From contig NZ_BCSP01000004.1 in assembly GCF_001570925.1 (NCBI RefSeq), positions 117,772-181,771 on the forward strand: 64,000 bases of DNA. The letters run 5' to 3'. The stretch is from [Zimmermannella] bifida NBRC 103089 (lineage in GTDB: Bacteria > Actinomycetota > Actinomycetes > Actinomycetales > Microbacteriaceae). Below the pieces are notes generated by a model that saw nothing but the letters and a program-made list of their open reading frames with translations, did not search any database and was not told the DNA's origin. This document shows positions 1-9,697 of the stretch, piece after piece. The number at the start of each line of letters is the position of its first letter. Within the stretch, counting starts at the first letter, position 1. The position numbers were made by a program, and so were the translations under genes.

Positions 1-1154
<1,154 letters not shown>

Positions 1155-1207
1155 TCCGCGCATCCGAGCACCACACGAACGTTTTCGAAAAGAGTTAGTG
1201 AACACCA

Positions 1208-3859
1208 ATGGCTGACGAAACTAATCCAACTCCCGAGTCAAACGAACCCGTAGTGAATACGGATGCGGGCGGTCACGTTGTTGCCGTAGACCTGCAGCTC
1301 GAGATGCAGCGCTCGTACCTCGACTACGCCATGAGCGTGATCGTGGGTCGTGCGCTGCCCGAGGTACGTGACGGCCTGAAGCCGGTACACCGCCGCGTGA
1401 TCTACGGCATGTACGACGGCGGATACCGCCCCGACAAGTCATTCTCGAAGTGTGCCCGCGTGGTCGGTGACGTGATGGGTCAGTACCACCCGCACGGTGA
1501 CTCTGCGATCTATGACACCCTCGTTCGCCTGGTGCAGGACTGGGCGATGCGCTACCCGCTGGCGCTCGGACAGGGCAACTTCGGTTCGGCCGGTAACGAC
1601 GGTGCTGCTGCCCCCCGTTACACCGAGACGAAGATGGCGCCGCTCGCACTCGAAATGGTGCGTGACATTGAAGAAGACACCGTCGACTTCATGGACAACT
1701 ACGACGGTCAGACGCAAGAGCCGACCGTTCTGCCAGCACGATTCCCGAACCTGCTCGTTAACGGTTCCGAGGGTATTGCCGTTGGTATGGCCACCAAGAT
1801 CCCACCGCACAACCTGCGCGAAGTTGCCGAAGGTGCGCTGTGGTCGCTCGAACACCCGGATGCGAGCCGCGAGGAGCTGCTCGAAGCGCTCATGGAACGC
1901 ATCCCCGGTCCGGACTTTCCAACTGGCGCGAAGATCCTCGGCACCCGCGGCGTGCAGGAGGCGTACCGCACCGGTCGCGGCTCGATCATCATGCGTGCCG
2001 TGGTCAACGTCGAAGAAATCGAAGGCCGCACCTGCCTGGTAGCCACCGAGCTGCCGTACCAGGTCAACCCCGACAACCTCGCCAACCGCATCGCCGAAAT
2101 GGTGCGCGAAGGCAAGCTCGCCGGCATCGCCGACATCCGTGACGAAACCTCGGGTCACACCGGTCAGCGACTGGTCATCGTGCTCAAGCGGGATGCGGTT
2201 GCCAAGGTGGTCTTGAACAACCTGTACAAGCACACGCAGCTGCAGGAAACGTTCGGCGCGAACATGCTCGCGATCGTCGACGGTGCCCCGCGCACGCTCT
2301 CGCTTGACGGGTTCATCTACCACTGGGTGAACCACCAGATCGAGGTCATCGTTCGCCGTACCGAGTACCGCCTGCGCAAGACCGAAGAAGAAGTCCACAT
2401 CCTGCGTGGTTACCTCAAGGCGCTTGACGCGCTGGATGAGGTCATCGCGTTGATTCGCGCATCGGCCACGGTCGAGGTGGCCCGCGAAGGCCTGATGGAA
2501 CTGCTGGGCGTTGACGAAATCCAAGCCTCGGCCATCCTGAACCTGCAGCTGCGCCGCCTGGCCGCGCTCGAACGACAGAAGATCACCGACGAAGCCGAGA
2601 AGCTCGAGAACCTCATCCTTGAATACAAGGCGATCCTGGCTTCGGAGTTGCGCCAGCGCGAAATCATCTCGGAAGAACTTACCGAGATCGTGCGCCGCTT
2701 CGGCGACGACCGCCGCACCGAGATCATTCGTGGTTTCGACGGTGATGTTAGTGATGAAGACCTGATTCCGGTCGAAGAGATGGTGGTCACCGTTACGCGC
2801 GATGGCTACATCAAGCGCACACGCAGCGACAACTACCGCTCGCAGCGCCGTGGTGGCAAGGGCGTGCGCGGTGCGCAGCTTCGCGCCGACGACGTGGTGG
2901 AGCACTTCTTGGTCACGACCACGCACCACTGGCTGCTGTTCTTCACGAACTACGGTCGCGTCTACCGCACCAAGTGCTACGAGCTGATCGAAGCCGGTCG
3001 TGACTCAAAGGGTCAGCACATCGCCAACCTGCTGCCACTGCAGCCGGATGAGCAGGTTGCGCAGGTGCTCGAGCTCGACAACTACGAAGAGCACGACTAC
3101 CTGGTGCTTGCTACCCGCAAGGGCCTGGTCAAGAAGACCCGCCTGAGCCTGTACGACACCAACCGTCAGGCCGGCATCATCGCGATCAAGCTGCGGGAAG
3201 ACGACGAACTCGTTTCGGCCATGGCCGTGAGCGAGGGCGACCACATCTTCATGTTCTCGCACGCCGGTCAGTCGCTGCACTTCATTGCCGATGATGAGCA
3301 GCTGCGTCCGATGGGGCGCGACACCTCGGGTGTGAAGGGTATGTCGTTCCGCAAGGACGACTACCTGATCAACGCGGCGGTGGCGACCTCTGACGACCTC
3401 TACGTGTTCACCATCACCGAGGGTGGTTACGCCAAGCGCACCTCGATTAGCGACTACCGCATCCAGGGCCGTGGCGGTCTTGGTATCAAGGTGATGAAGC
3501 AGTCCGAAGAACGCGGCCAGATTGCTGGCGCCATGCTCGTAGACGAGCGCGACGAAGTCCTTGTCATCCTCAATTCGGGCAAGGTCGTGCGTTCTGACGT
3601 TGCCGAAGTTCCGGCCAAGGGCCGCGACACCATGGGTGTGGTCTTTGCTCGTCACGCGGATTCCGACTTCATTATTGGTATGGCGCGCAACACCGAGCGC
3701 GACCTGGGTACCGATGGCGAAGACGAAGAGGGTGCCGAGAACGAGGCGGAGAACACGGAAACGGAAACCGCTGCTGCGGCCGAAGGTACCGCATCCACCG
3801 AAGCCGCTGCTGATGATCAACAACCATCGGCGGATGCTGAAGACGCCGACGACCAGTAA
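1208..3859 (+). CDS. gyrA: DNA gyrase subunit A
   Basis: Breakage-reunion subunit of DNA gyrase, 883 residues. The catalytic tyrosine is Tyr138 in PRYTE. The quinolone-resistance region reads [10 protein letters not shown], with Ser99 and Asp103 at the positions equivalent to E. coli Ser83 and Asp87. These are the residues usually associated with quinolone susceptibility (mycobacteria have Ala at the first). The GyrA box QRRGGKG starts the C-terminal beta-pinwheel that wraps DNA. The last 45 or so residues form a very acidic Glu/Asp/Ala/Thr tail, a variable region in this family. The ATG at 1208 follows a purine-rich stretch (gaaaagagtt). It lies directly behind gyrB and is probably co-transcribed with it and with the DUF3566 gene. 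Confidence 0.98.
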   Translation: MADETNPTPESNEPVVNTDAGGHVVAVDLQLEMQRSYLDYAMSVIVGRALPEVRDGLKPVHRRVIYGMYDGGYRPDKSFSKCARVVGDVMGQYHPHGDSAIYDTLVRLVQDWAMRYPLALGQGNFGSAGNDGAAAPRYTETKMAPLALEMVRDIEEDTVDFMDNYDGQTQEPTVLPARFPNLLVNGSEGIAVGMATKIPPHNLREVAEGALWSLEHPDASREELLEALMERIPGPDFPTGAKILGTRGVQEAYRTGRGSIIMRAVVNVEEIEGRTCLVATELPYQVNPDNLANRIAEMVREGKLAGIADIRDETSGHTGQRLVIVLKRDAVAKVVLNNLYKHTQLQETFGANMLAIVDGAPRTLSLDGFIYHWVNHQIEVIVRRTEYRLRKTEEEVHILRGYLKALDALDEVIALIRASATVEVAREGLMELLGVDEIQASAILNLQLRRLAALERQKITDEAEKLENLILEYKAILASELRQREIISEELTEIVRRFGDDRRTEIIRGFDGDVSDEDLIPVEEMVVTVTRDGYIKRTRSDNYRSQRRGGKGVRGAQLRADDVVEHFLVTTTHHWLLFFTNYGRVYRTKCYELIEAGRDSKGQHIANLLPLQPDEQVAQVLELDNYEEHDYLVLATRKGLVKKTRLSLYDTNRQAGIIAIKLREDDELVSAMAVSEGDHIFMFSHAGQSLHFIADDEQLRPMGRDTSGVKGMSFRKDDYLINAAVATSDDLYVFTITEGGYAKRTSISDYRIQGRGGLGIKVMKQSEERGQIAGAMLVDERDEVLVILNSGKVVRSDVAEVPAKGRDTMGVVFARHADSDFIIGMARNTERDLGTDGEDEEGAENEAENTETETAAAAEGTASTEAAADDQQPSADAEDADDQ

Positions 3860-3870
3860 GATCAACAGTC

Positions 3871-4293
3871 ATGACTTCAGTCGCAGATAAGCTCGCGCAA
3901 AAAACCGAGCGTCGTACCCGTGGCAAGCAGGTTCGCCTGCGCTTGGTACAGGTCGACGTATGGTCGGTTGTGAAGATGGCCTTCTGGATCGCACTCTTTT
4001 GCGGTCTGGCGACGATCGTTGCCTTCATCCTTGGTTGGGTAGTGCTGGCAAACACCGGTGTCCTCGACTCGATCAACGCGCTCTTGAACGACGTCACCGG
4101 TGGTGGCGAGAACAAGAAGAACTCCGTTTCGGTTGAGCAGTTCATCAACTTTGGTTCGGTAGCGCTCTTTGGCGCGGTCTGCGGTGTGCTGCAGATCATC
4201 GTCTACACGGCACTCGCAGCTGTTGGCGCGTTTGTCTACAACTTGCTTGTCCGCGTGACCGGCGGTTTGGTCTTCGGATTCACCAATAACTAG
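3871..4293 (+). CDS. DUF3566 family membrane protein
   Basis: A 140-residue integral membrane protein of the DUF3566 family, which is typically found directly after gyrA in Actinobacteria. The first 30 residues are polar and basic. Two strongly hydrophobic segments follow, at about residues 35-65 (MAFWIALFCGL onwards) and 95-130, separated by a polar loop containing GGGENKKNS. The function is not known; the position behind gyrBA suggests only co-expression. It starts 11 bp after the gyrA stop, which supports one operon. Two tRNA genes follow about 110 bp downstream. No catalytic motif is visible. Confidence 0.88.
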   Translation: MTSVADKLAQKTERRTRGKQVRLRLVQVDVWSVVKMAFWIALFCGLATIVAFILGWVVLANTGVLDSINALLNDVTGGGENKKNSVSVEQFINFGSVALFGAVCGVLQIIVYTALAAVGAFVYNLLVRVTGGLVFGFTNN

Positions 4294-4403
4294 GTGAAAT
4301 TCGGGGCTGGAAAAACATTTCCGCTGCTCGAGTTGCACAAACAACGAAACGTGCGGTAATCTCGTTTCTTGTGCTGAACAGCTCCCGCAAGGGAAATGTT
4401 TAC

Positions 4404-4477
4404 GGGTCTATAGCTCAGGCGGTTAGAGCGCTTCGCTGATAACGAAGAGGTCCCAGGTTCAAGTCCTGGTAGACCCA
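4404..4477 (+). tRNA. tRNA-Ile (anticodon GAT)
   Basis: A 74-nt cloverleaf. The acceptor stem GGGTCTA pairs with TAGACCC and leaves A as discriminator base. The D-arm contains AGCTCAGGCGGTTAGAGC, the anticodon arm is CTTCG-CTGATAA-CGAAG with GAT at 4438-4440, and the T-arm contains GGTTCAAGTCC. CCA is not encoded. It is followed 22 nt later by tRNA-Ala, the pair commonly found downstream of gyrA in Actinobacteria. Confidence 0.97.
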
Positions 4478-4499
4478 CTGGTACAGAAATGTACTGCAC

Positions 4500-4572
4500 G
4501 GGGCCTTAGCTCAATTGGTAGAGCGCCTGCTTTGCAAGCAGGAGGTCGCGGGTTCGATTCCCGCAGGCTCCA
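4500..4572 (+). tRNA. tRNA-Ala (anticodon TGC)
   Basis: A 73-nt cloverleaf. The acceptor stem GGGGCCT pairs with AGGCTCC (one G-T pair) and the discriminator is A. The anticodon arm is CCTGC-TTTGCAA-GCAGG with TGC at 4533-4535, and the T-arm contains GGGTTCGATTCCC. CCA is not encoded. It probably shares a transcript with the tRNA-Ile upstream, since a strong hairpin terminator begins 9 nt after its end. Confidence 0.97.
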
Positions 4573-4580
4573 CGGGTGGT

Positions 4581-4618
4581 GAATCCCTCACGACAATTCG
4601 TGAGGGATTCAAACTTTT
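4581..4618 (+). terminator. Intrinsic terminator after the tRNA pair
   Basis: A perfect 13-bp stem (GAATCCCTCACGA at 4581-4593 with its complement at 4598-4610), a 4-nt loop and then AAACTTTT. It ends the tRNA-Ile/tRNA-Ala transcript. Confidence 0.85.
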
Positions 4619-4832
4619 CCGGCAGATTCACACCGTCAGCTTGCTGCGCTGCGTGGATCGAGCGCGATTCAACGATGGCAAGGTCGAACGCGGTGTCTTG
4701 ACGCAGAACTAATCTGCAACGTCGTAAACTCAACTGTCGTGTGCCATTGCATCGAACACGTCGGTGCATGGCGAAGGTATTTCGCAGCAGTCAGATGACT
4801 GCACCTCAACCGATCCAACGAAAGGAGTCTGA

Positions 4833-5363
4833 ATGCGATTCCGAGTTGGTGCGTACGGCGTTATCGTGCGCGACGGTCAGGTGTTGCTGGCGCATTGGAA
4901 TTCCCGAGGACGTTCGGGCTGGACCCTTCCGGGCGGCGGTGTTGAAGCCGGAGAAGATCCGCACGATGCAGCCATCCGCGAGATCTGGGAAGAAACCGGC
5001 TACCACGCGCAGCTCGACCAGCTCTTGGGCGTGGACTCCATCGTCGTCAACGGACGCAACCGTCGCCGCAAGGGACGCCCGCAAGAAGCGCCGTTGCAGA
5101 ACGTTCGCGTCGTTTACCAGGCAACCGTCATCGGCGGCGATCTGCGTGCCGAAGAAAATGGCACGACGGATGAGGCACGCTGGTTCGATCTGCGGGAGGT
5201 CAAAAAGCTGCAAACCGTGTCACTCGTACGCGTTGCCATGCGGCTGTACCACGAACGTCCCCGTAACGGGCATCTGGAGGGACTTGGCGGCCCCAAGCGT
5301 CGCCCGGCGGTACGGCTACCGGGTAGCGAGCCCAGCAAGCTTGACGAGGCTGAGGCGAGCTAA
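4833..5363 (+). CDS. NUDIX domain hydrolase
   Basis: A 176-residue NUDIX hydrolase, which would cleave a nucleoside diphosphate linked to another group. The substrate is not evident. The Nudix box (G-x5-E-x7-RE-x2-EE-x-G) spans residues 35-57 and keeps the metal-binding core REIWEE at residues 49-54. A basic insertion (NRRRKGR) follows at about residues 75-81, and the C-terminal 35 residues are low-complexity and charged. AAAGGAG precedes the ATG at 4833 at good spacing, which fixes the start. A promoter somewhere in the 220 bp after the tRNA terminator is expected but was not located with confidence. It is convergent with the next gene, with a bidirectional terminator between them. Confidence 0.9.
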   Translation: MRFRVGAYGVIVRDGQVLLAHWNSRGRSGWTLPGGGVEAGEDPHDAAIREIWEETGYHAQLDQLLGVDSIVVNGRNRRRKGRPQEAPLQNVRVVYQATVIGGDLRAEENGTTDEARWFDLREVKKLQTVSLVRVAMRLYHERPRNGHLEGLGGPKRRPAVRLPGSEPSKLDEAEAS

Positions 5364-5407
5364 CCGAAAGGTGCGCTCGTGCGTTACGGCACGCATCCGG
5401 TACCAAC

Positions 5408-5441
5408 AGCAACGGGCTCCGCAATTGCGGAGCCCGTTGCT
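5408..5441. terminator. Bidirectional terminator between convergent genes
   Basis: A perfect 34-nt palindrome (AGCAACGGGCTCCGCAA and its exact complement). It lies between the plus-strand NUDIX gene and the minus-strand gene that ends at 5468, so it can terminate both transcripts. Confidence 0.8.
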
Positions 5442-5467
5442 GATTGTGTTAGTAACGCTTGGCGCGA

Positions 5468-6073
5468 CTAGTTGTTGGTAACAACCTTGGCAACCGGAGC
5501 GTCGAGTTCTTCGTCGGCGATCCAGAGGTCGTCGTCAGCGCGGAAGGTCTGCCAGAGGGCGTAGCCCACGGCCGAGATCGCAGCGACACCGGCACCGATG
5601 AGGAACCAGCCACCGACACCAGGGCCCGACTTCTTCTTCTTGACAGGCTTCTGCTTGGCAACCTGCGCCTGTACGCGCTCGAGGTTTGCGGCGGCCTGCT
5701 TGCTGAACTGCTCTGCCTTGTTCTGCACGTTCTTGACCTGCTCCGAGTCGAGCAGTTCGCGCACGGCACCGGTGACATTGCCACCGACCTGAGCGACGGC
5801 AGGAAGAACGTTCTTCTGCAGCGTCTGCTCTGCCGAAGCAAGGGCGCGACGGCCGCTTTCAACACCGCGCTCGAATGCGGGGCGAATATCGTTGTCAACG
5901 CGCTTGCGAACGACAGGGGTGATTTCGCTGTCTGCGTACGTCTTTGCGGTGCCGCCGGCACGACCGACGAGCTCACGAGCCTTGTCGAATACGACCTGCT
6001 GTTCCGACCAGAGGCGGTCGGCGTCGCGGCGCAGTCGGTTGAGCTTGCGCTTGTTCTTCCTTGACAGTGCCAT
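5468..6073 (-). CDS. Unknown coiled-coil protein with one C-terminal membrane segment
   Basis: A 201-residue protein that I do not recognise as a named family. The start is the ATG at 6073, with GGAGGT just upstream on the minus strand. The frame could extend further upstream, but those residues look non-coding. The N-terminus is highly basic (MALSRKNKRKLNRLRR). Residues about 15-125 are polar, Ala/Glu/Gln/Lys-rich and probably helical or coiled-coil. A KPVKKKKSG stretch precedes one hydrophobic segment (GGWFLIGAGVAAISAVGYAL), and a short acidic tail ends the protein. The arrangement suggests a tail-anchored or bitopic membrane protein with a large charged cytoplasmic part. It is monocistronic and divergent from the cyclophilin gene. 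Confidence 0.75.
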   Translation of the reverse strand: MALSRKNKRKLNRLRRDADRLWSEQQVVFDKARELVGRAGGTAKTYADSEITPVVRKRVDNDIRPAFERGVESGRRALASAEQTLQKNVLPAVAQVGGNVTGAVRELLDSEQVKNVQNKAEQFSKQAAANLERVQAQVAKQKPVKKKKSGPGVGGWFLIGAGVAAISAVGYALWQTFRADDDLWIADEELDAPVAKVVTNN

Positions 6074-6201
6074 TTCTACCTCCGAGGTAAATACCCAATA
6101 GTGGATTGGAACACCACTCATCTTGACACGACGAAATTGGCTAATCCTGAACCTGCGTGGTGCATGAATGACAAGCGCATGCATTGTGTAAGGATGTGTT
6201 C

Positions 6202-6741
6202 ATGACCAACGCAACCGCAGTCATGACGCTGCACACCAATCACGGAGACATCAAGCTGAACCTGTTTGGCAACCACGCGCCAAACACGGTCAAGGTCATT
6301 ACTGGCCTGGCTACCGGTGAACTCGAATGGGTTGACCCAGTAACCGGTGAATCCAAGCAGGAACCGTTCTACTCGGGTGTGATCTTCCACCGCATTATTC
6401 GCGAGTTCATGCTGCAGGGTGGCGACCGTACCGGTACGGGTACCGGCGGCCCCGGCTTCAACTTCGACGACGAGATTCACCCAGAACTCGACTTCACCAA
6501 GCCGTACATGCTCGCCATGGCCAACGCTGGCCGTATCGCTGGCCGCGGCACCAACGGTTCGCAGTTCTTCATCACCACCGCACCAACCACCTGGCTGCAG
6601 GGCAAGCACACGATCTTCGGTGAAGTTGCCGATGACGCGTCGAAGAAGGTTGTCGACGAGCTCGACGCCATTGCCACCAACGCCAGCGACCGCCCACTCG
6701 AAGACGTTGTCATCGAGTCGGTCGACGTTGTTGCGCTGTAA
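6202..6741 (+). CDS. Peptidyl-prolyl cis-trans isomerase, cyclophilin type
   Basis: A 179-residue single-domain cyclophilin that catalyses cis-trans isomerisation of X-Pro bonds. No signal peptide is visible, so it is probably cytoplasmic. Family motifs are present: FHRIIREFMLQGGD, with the catalytic Arg and the conserved Gln, then AMANAGR, NGSQFFITT and KHTIFGEV. The start is the ATG at 6202, chosen because AAGGA lies at 6190-6194; an in-frame upstream ATG lacks a ribosome site. It is followed by a large branched hairpin and then the rhomboid gene. Confidence 0.95.
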   Translation: MTNATAVMTLHTNHGDIKLNLFGNHAPNTVKVITGLATGELEWVDPVTGESKQEPFYSGVIFHRIIREFMLQGGDRTGTGTGGPGFNFDDEIHPELDFTKPYMLAMANAGRIAGRGTNGSQFFITTAPTTWLQGKHTIFGEVADDASKKVVDELDAIATNASDRPLEDVVIESVDVVAL

Positions 6742-6763
6742 CGCAAACATTTGATTCCACTGC

Positions 6764-6822
6764 CGCAGGCGGTGTTCGGTAGCGAGCGGAACCACCCGCT
6801 CGACACACCGACACCGCCTGCG
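6764..6822 (+). terminator. Branched hairpin, probable terminator
   Basis: The 12-bp arms CGCAGGCGGTGT (6764-6775) and ACACCGCCTGCG (6811-6822) enclose a second hairpin (GAGCGG with CCGCTC). There is no T-run, so termination is an inference from its place directly after the cyclophilin stop codon. Confidence 0.5.
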
Positions 6823-6851
6823 CGCGTTTCCGCACCCGCACAACCGAGAAT

Positions 6852-7826
6852 ATGAGCATGAGTGAACCCACCGACCCGCAGCTGAACTCCGATAACTTCT
6901 GTTACCGGCACCCGGATCGGATGAGTTTCATCCTCTGTCAGCGCTGCACGCGCACGGTGTGTGTCGATTGCCAAACCGAGGCACCAGTCGGCGTCATTTG
7001 CCCCGAGTGCCTGCGCGGCGGGGCAGCAGCCGGCGGCGCTGGGTCGGTTCGTGACTTCAAACTCATTCCTGGCGGCAAATCTGCGCGACGCGGCCGAACC
7101 GCATCCGGCAGTTGGCTGCGTTCGAGACGTGGCAACGAGACCTGGCGCAACCTGACCGGTAGCGGTAGCCCAGCCACGTACATCCTGATCGGAATCACCG
7201 CAATTGCTGGTCTGATTCAGTGGTTGACCGGACTCAACGGCACGAGTGTGGTCACGGCGATTGGTTCGTACTCGCCGCAGTTCACCGACCTGCAGCACAT
7301 CTACCCCGATGGCCGCACGGTGTTTGAGCCGTGGCGCATGCTCACCTCGGCGTTCTTGCACATGGGGGCGTTGCACTTTGCGTTCAACATGCTGTCGCTG
7401 TGGATCTTTGGCCGCGCGTTGGAGCCGGTGATTGGCACGCTGCGATTTGCGGTGCTGTACCTGGTCTCGGCGCTCGGCGGTTCGCTCGCGGTGGCGATGG
7501 TGGCCCCGAACGCTTGGGTCGTAGGCGCGTCGGGCGCAATTTTCGGTCTCTTTGCCGCGTGGTTCGTGGTTCTGCGTACGAGCGGTCAGGATGTGACTTC
7601 GATGCTCGTGCTGATCGGGTTGAACGTCGCCGTATCGTTCATGAACCCGGGTATCTCGTGGGAGGCCCACCTGGGTGGTCTCGCCATCGGTCTGCTGTGC
7701 GGTTGGCTGACGATGGTTGATCTGCGCCGCGCAAAGCAACCCGCGCGTTTGGGCCTGTGGCTGCAACTTGTGGTCGCGGTCGTTTGTGTGGCGGCGCCGC
7801 CGATCATGGGCTCGCTGCTGCCCTAG
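6852..7826 (+). CDS. Rhomboid family intramembrane serine protease with N-terminal zinc-finger-like region
   Basis: A 324-residue polytopic membrane protein. The catalytic dyad is visible as Ser227 in GASGAIFG and His273 in WEAHLGG; the HMGALHFAFNM stretch at about residues 170-180 is the conserved membrane loop. About six to seven hydrophobic segments lie between residues 108 and 322. The N-terminus (residues 15-55) contains CYRHP, CQRC, CVDC and CPEC, a B-box-like cysteine/histidine zinc-binding region found in many actinobacterial rhomboids. Rhomboids cut transmembrane segments of other proteins; the substrate here is unknown. Translation may begin at 6852 or at the second ATG at 6858. No operon partner is seen: the downstream gene is convergent and the spacer carries DnaA boxes. 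Confidence 0.92.
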   Translation: MSMSEPTDPQLNSDNFCYRHPDRMSFILCQRCTRTVCVDCQTEAPVGVICPECLRGGAAAGGAGSVRDFKLIPGGKSARRGRTASGSWLRSRRGNETWRNLTGSGSPATYILIGITAIAGLIQWLTGLNGTSVVTAIGSYSPQFTDLQHIYPDGRTVFEPWRMLTSAFLHMGALHFAFNMLSLWIFGRALEPVIGTLRFAVLYLVSALGGSLAVAMVAPNAWVVGASGAIFGLFAAWFVVLRTSGQDVTSMLVLIGLNVAVSFMNPGISWEAHLGGLAIGLLCGWLTMVDLRRAKQPARLGLWLQLVVAVVCVAAPPIMGSLLP

Positions 7827-7928
7827 TTCGGCTGACCCGAGCCGGCTGACCCGCGACGCAGGACCACGGTCGGTGAACCCGTTTCGGTGGATGCGCGCCG
7901 GTCACCTTCGTCGCCTTGCGGTACCAGG

Positions 7929-8055
7929 TTATCCACAGACTTATTCACACCTGGGGAGAACTACACACGTGTAACTCCACCTGTGTAATACTCCCAGAAA
8001 TCGCTACTGATCAGGTGTTTCTCTATAAACAACGGTGCCCACTGCCTGTGGATAA
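7929..8055. other. Cluster of DnaA boxes in an intergenic region
   Basis: Two consensus 9-mers are present: TTATCCACA at 7929-7937 and its reverse complement TGTGGATAA at 8047-8055. A one-mismatch box, TTATTCACA, lies at 7941-7949, 12 bp after the first. All are in the 283-bp spacer between the convergent rhomboid and crgA genes. The stretch between them is AT-richer than its surroundings. It could titrate or bind DnaA. It is unlikely to be the main origin, because dnaA and dnaN are not here. Confidence 0.65.
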
Positions 8056-8109
8056 CTTGGCAATGGGCACCGGATGGGTGATGAACCGTGAAATCTTGTT
8101 AGCGGAAGG

Positions 8110-8553
8110 CTATTTCCAATTCGACATCATCAAGAAGCCGACGAGTGCGATTCCAAAGCCAACCAGGATGTTCCAGTCGGCAATCGAGGCGATCGGCATG
8201 CGTCCCTGGGACAGGTAGTACACGATGATCCAGAGGAATCCGAGGATCAAGAAGCCGAACATGATCGGCTTGAACCACACCGGGTTCTCGTCTTCAGCAA
8301 CTTCGGTACGGCCAGACGCACGCAGCTGTTCCCTGGTGAGGGATGCGTCATCGCGCGTCGACTTCTTGCCGCGGCGAGCGGTCGGTCCCTTCTTCGAACG
8401 AGCCTCAGCGGCGATCTGCTTCGAGCGTTCGATGCGCTTGCGCTCGGCTTCCTTGCGGGCCTTGGCGTCGAGCGGCTTCTTGGCCGCAGAGTCGCTCTTG
8501 GAGGTCGATTCCACGACTTCCTCGGCGTCCTTCTTGGGGTCAGTTTCTGGCAT
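8110..8553 (-). CDS. crgA: Cell division protein CrgA
   Basis: A 147-residue membrane protein of the CrgA family. In other Actinobacteria it interacts with FtsZ, FtsQ and penicillin-binding proteins and coordinates septum formation with wall synthesis. The first 90 residues are highly charged and Lys/Ala/Glu-rich, longer than in compact homologues. The conserved core is ENPVWFKPIMFGFL, followed by two transmembrane segments and the terminal signature GFGIALVGFLMMSNWK. It is divergent from the sortase gene with a 31-bp spacer, and its neighbours (the Ser/Thr kinase and wall cluster) match the usual context of crgA. Confidence 0.95.
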   Translation of the reverse strand: MPETDPKKDAEEVVESTSKSDSAAKKPLDAKARKEAERKRIERSKQIAAEARSKKGPTARRGKKSTRDDASLTREQLRASGRTEVAEDENPVWFKPIMFGFLILGFLWIIVYYLSQGRMPIASIADWNILVGFGIALVGFLMMSNWK

Positions 8554-8571
8554 ATCAGCATTCTAACTGCC

Positions 8572-8577
8572 TAGACT
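8572..8577 (+). promoter_or_regulatory. TAGACT -10 element of the sortase gene (leaderless)
   Basis: TAGACT ends 7 nt before the sortase ATG and there is no purine-rich ribosome site in between. Transcription would therefore begin at or next to the start codon, giving a leaderless mRNA. The same hexamer precedes hemA, chdC, hemB and hemL. Confidence 0.6.
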
Positions 8578-8584
8578 GTCTGCT

Positions 8585-9406
8585 ATGAGTGATGACCTGC
8601 CGCTTTCGTCCTCGCGCCGTGAAGAGCGCGGTTCAAAGCGACCTCGAAAGCGCGCACCACGGGTCACCGTCTCTGGCGTCCTTGGCGAACTCCTGCTGAC
8701 CGCCGGCTTCGTGATGATGCTCTTCCTTGGCTGGAAGTTCTGGCTGAACGACATCATCGTGGGAAACGCGCAGAACCAAGAGGGCGCGGCGCTCAGCGAG
8801 CAATTCGACCGCGAGTACGAAACAGTCAAGCCGCCCGAGGTCGATGAGAGCGGTATTCCCATCCGCAAGGCTCCGACCGAAGAAGCCACGCCATTCGCGG
8901 TGCTGTACGTACCGGCCTGGGGTGAAGACTACTCACGCACAATTGCCACCGGTATCACCCGCTACGGCGTGCTCGACTACTACGTCGGCTACTACCCAGA
9001 CTCTGACCCGGTCGGCTCTGTCGGCAACTTTGCCATCGCCGGCCACCGCTTGGCCTACGGCGCATCGATGCAGAAGATCCCCGACCTGCAGCTCGGTGAC
9101 AACGTTTACGTTGAGACGGTTGACGGTTGGTACGAGTACACCTTCCGAGCCGGTGAGTATGTTGGTCCATCAGAAATTTCGATTCTTTCGGATGTGCCGC
9201 GTCACCCAGAGCTCAAGGGCGAAGACCGCATCATGCTGCTGATGACGTGCAACCCATTCCACTCGACCGAAGAACGCGTGGTTTCGTACACGACGTTTGT
9301 TGACTTCATCCCGCGTTCTGAGGGACCACCGGAAGAGATCGCCGGAGCGGTCAACGCACGCACGAACAACAACGGTGGCGACACCGGGGGCGGAGCTGAA
9401 CACTAA
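8585..9406 (+). CDS. Class E sortase
   Basis: A 273-residue membrane-anchored transpeptidase that would attach surface proteins to the wall. The N-terminus is basic, with a transmembrane anchor at about residues 31-52 and the catalytic beta-barrel outside. The catalytic residues are His154 (AIAGHR), Cys222 (LMTCNPF) and Arg231 (EERVV). The TCNP signature is typical of class E. Sortase E enzymes prefer LAxTG signals, and the two surface proteins in this window (51729 and 59163) both end in LAETG plus a membrane anchor, so they are good substrate candidates. The 25-residue tail is Asn/Gly-rich. A very small membrane protein gene begins at its stop codon. Confidence 0.93.
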   Translation: MSDDLPLSSSRREERGSKRPRKRAPRVTVSGVLGELLLTAGFVMMLFLGWKFWLNDIIVGNAQNQEGAALSEQFDREYETVKPPEVDESGIPIRKAPTEEATPFAVLYVPAWGEDYSRTIATGITRYGVLDYYVGYYPDSDPVGSVGNFAIAGHRLAYGASMQKIPDLQLGDNVYVETVDGWYEYTFRAGEYVGPSEISILSDVPRHPELKGEDRIMLLMTCNPFHSTEERVVSYTTFVDFIPRSEGPPEEIAGAVNARTNNNGGDTGGGAEH

Positions 9407-9582
9407 TGTACGGAGCACTCTGGCGCGTCATTCCCGGCCCCTGGCCGGTCAAGCTCATTGTCTTCTTGGCACTCATTGCGGTCGCACTTTGGGCGCTGGT
9501 GACCTACGCCTTCCCCTGGTTTGACGAGACGTACCTCAAGACCGGCGATGACATTACCGTCGGGATGCAGGCCGTCACGTAG
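9406..9582 (+). CDS. Small membrane protein coupled to the sortase gene
   Basis: A 58-residue open frame whose ATG overlaps the sortase stop by one base (TAATG), which implies translational coupling. It begins MYGALWRVIPGPWPVKL, continues with one hydrophobic segment (IVFLALIAVALWALVTYAF), then PWFDETYLK and a short tail. This looks like a single-pass membrane protein; similar short proteins are common next to actinobacterial sortase or pknB genes, from general knowledge. Its function is unknown. A long bidirectional hairpin follows. Confidence 0.75.
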   Translation: MYGALWRVIPGPWPVKLIVFLALIAVALWALVTYAFPWFDETYLKTGDDITVGMQAVT

Positions 9583-9640
9583 GTTGCGTTCTTGAAGTAG
9601 CGATTATCCCTCGTAGCGAAACGGCAGGGATCGCAGGGAA

Positions 9641-9690
9641 ACGAATGAGGGTGCTACATCCATTGCGCTGGATGCAGCACCCTCATTCGT
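9641..9690. terminator. Long bidirectional terminator hairpin
   Basis: The perfect 15-bp arms ACGAATGAGGGTGCT (9641-9655) and AGCACCCTCATTCGT (9676-9690) enclose a second short hairpin (CATCCA with TGGATG). It separates the plus-strand sortase operon from the minus-strand pknB and can serve both. Confidence 0.8.
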
Positions 9691-9697
9691 TCGGGGA

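Noticed and set aside
1439..2929. Long minus-strand open frame of 496 codons opposite gyrA
   Set aside because: It lies wholly inside the unambiguous gyrA gene. It results from the codon bias of high-GC DNA and has no ribosome site or known motif.
4698..4730. Promoter TTGACG / TAAACT before the first NUDIX gene
   Set aside because: Both hexamers look good, but the spacer is 21 bp, too long for a normal sigma-70-type promoter.
7827..8109. Main replication origin between rhomboid and crgA
   Set aside because: The DnaA boxes are real, but dnaA, dnaN and the usual gene order are not here and only three boxes exist. A secondary DnaA site is the more modest reading.
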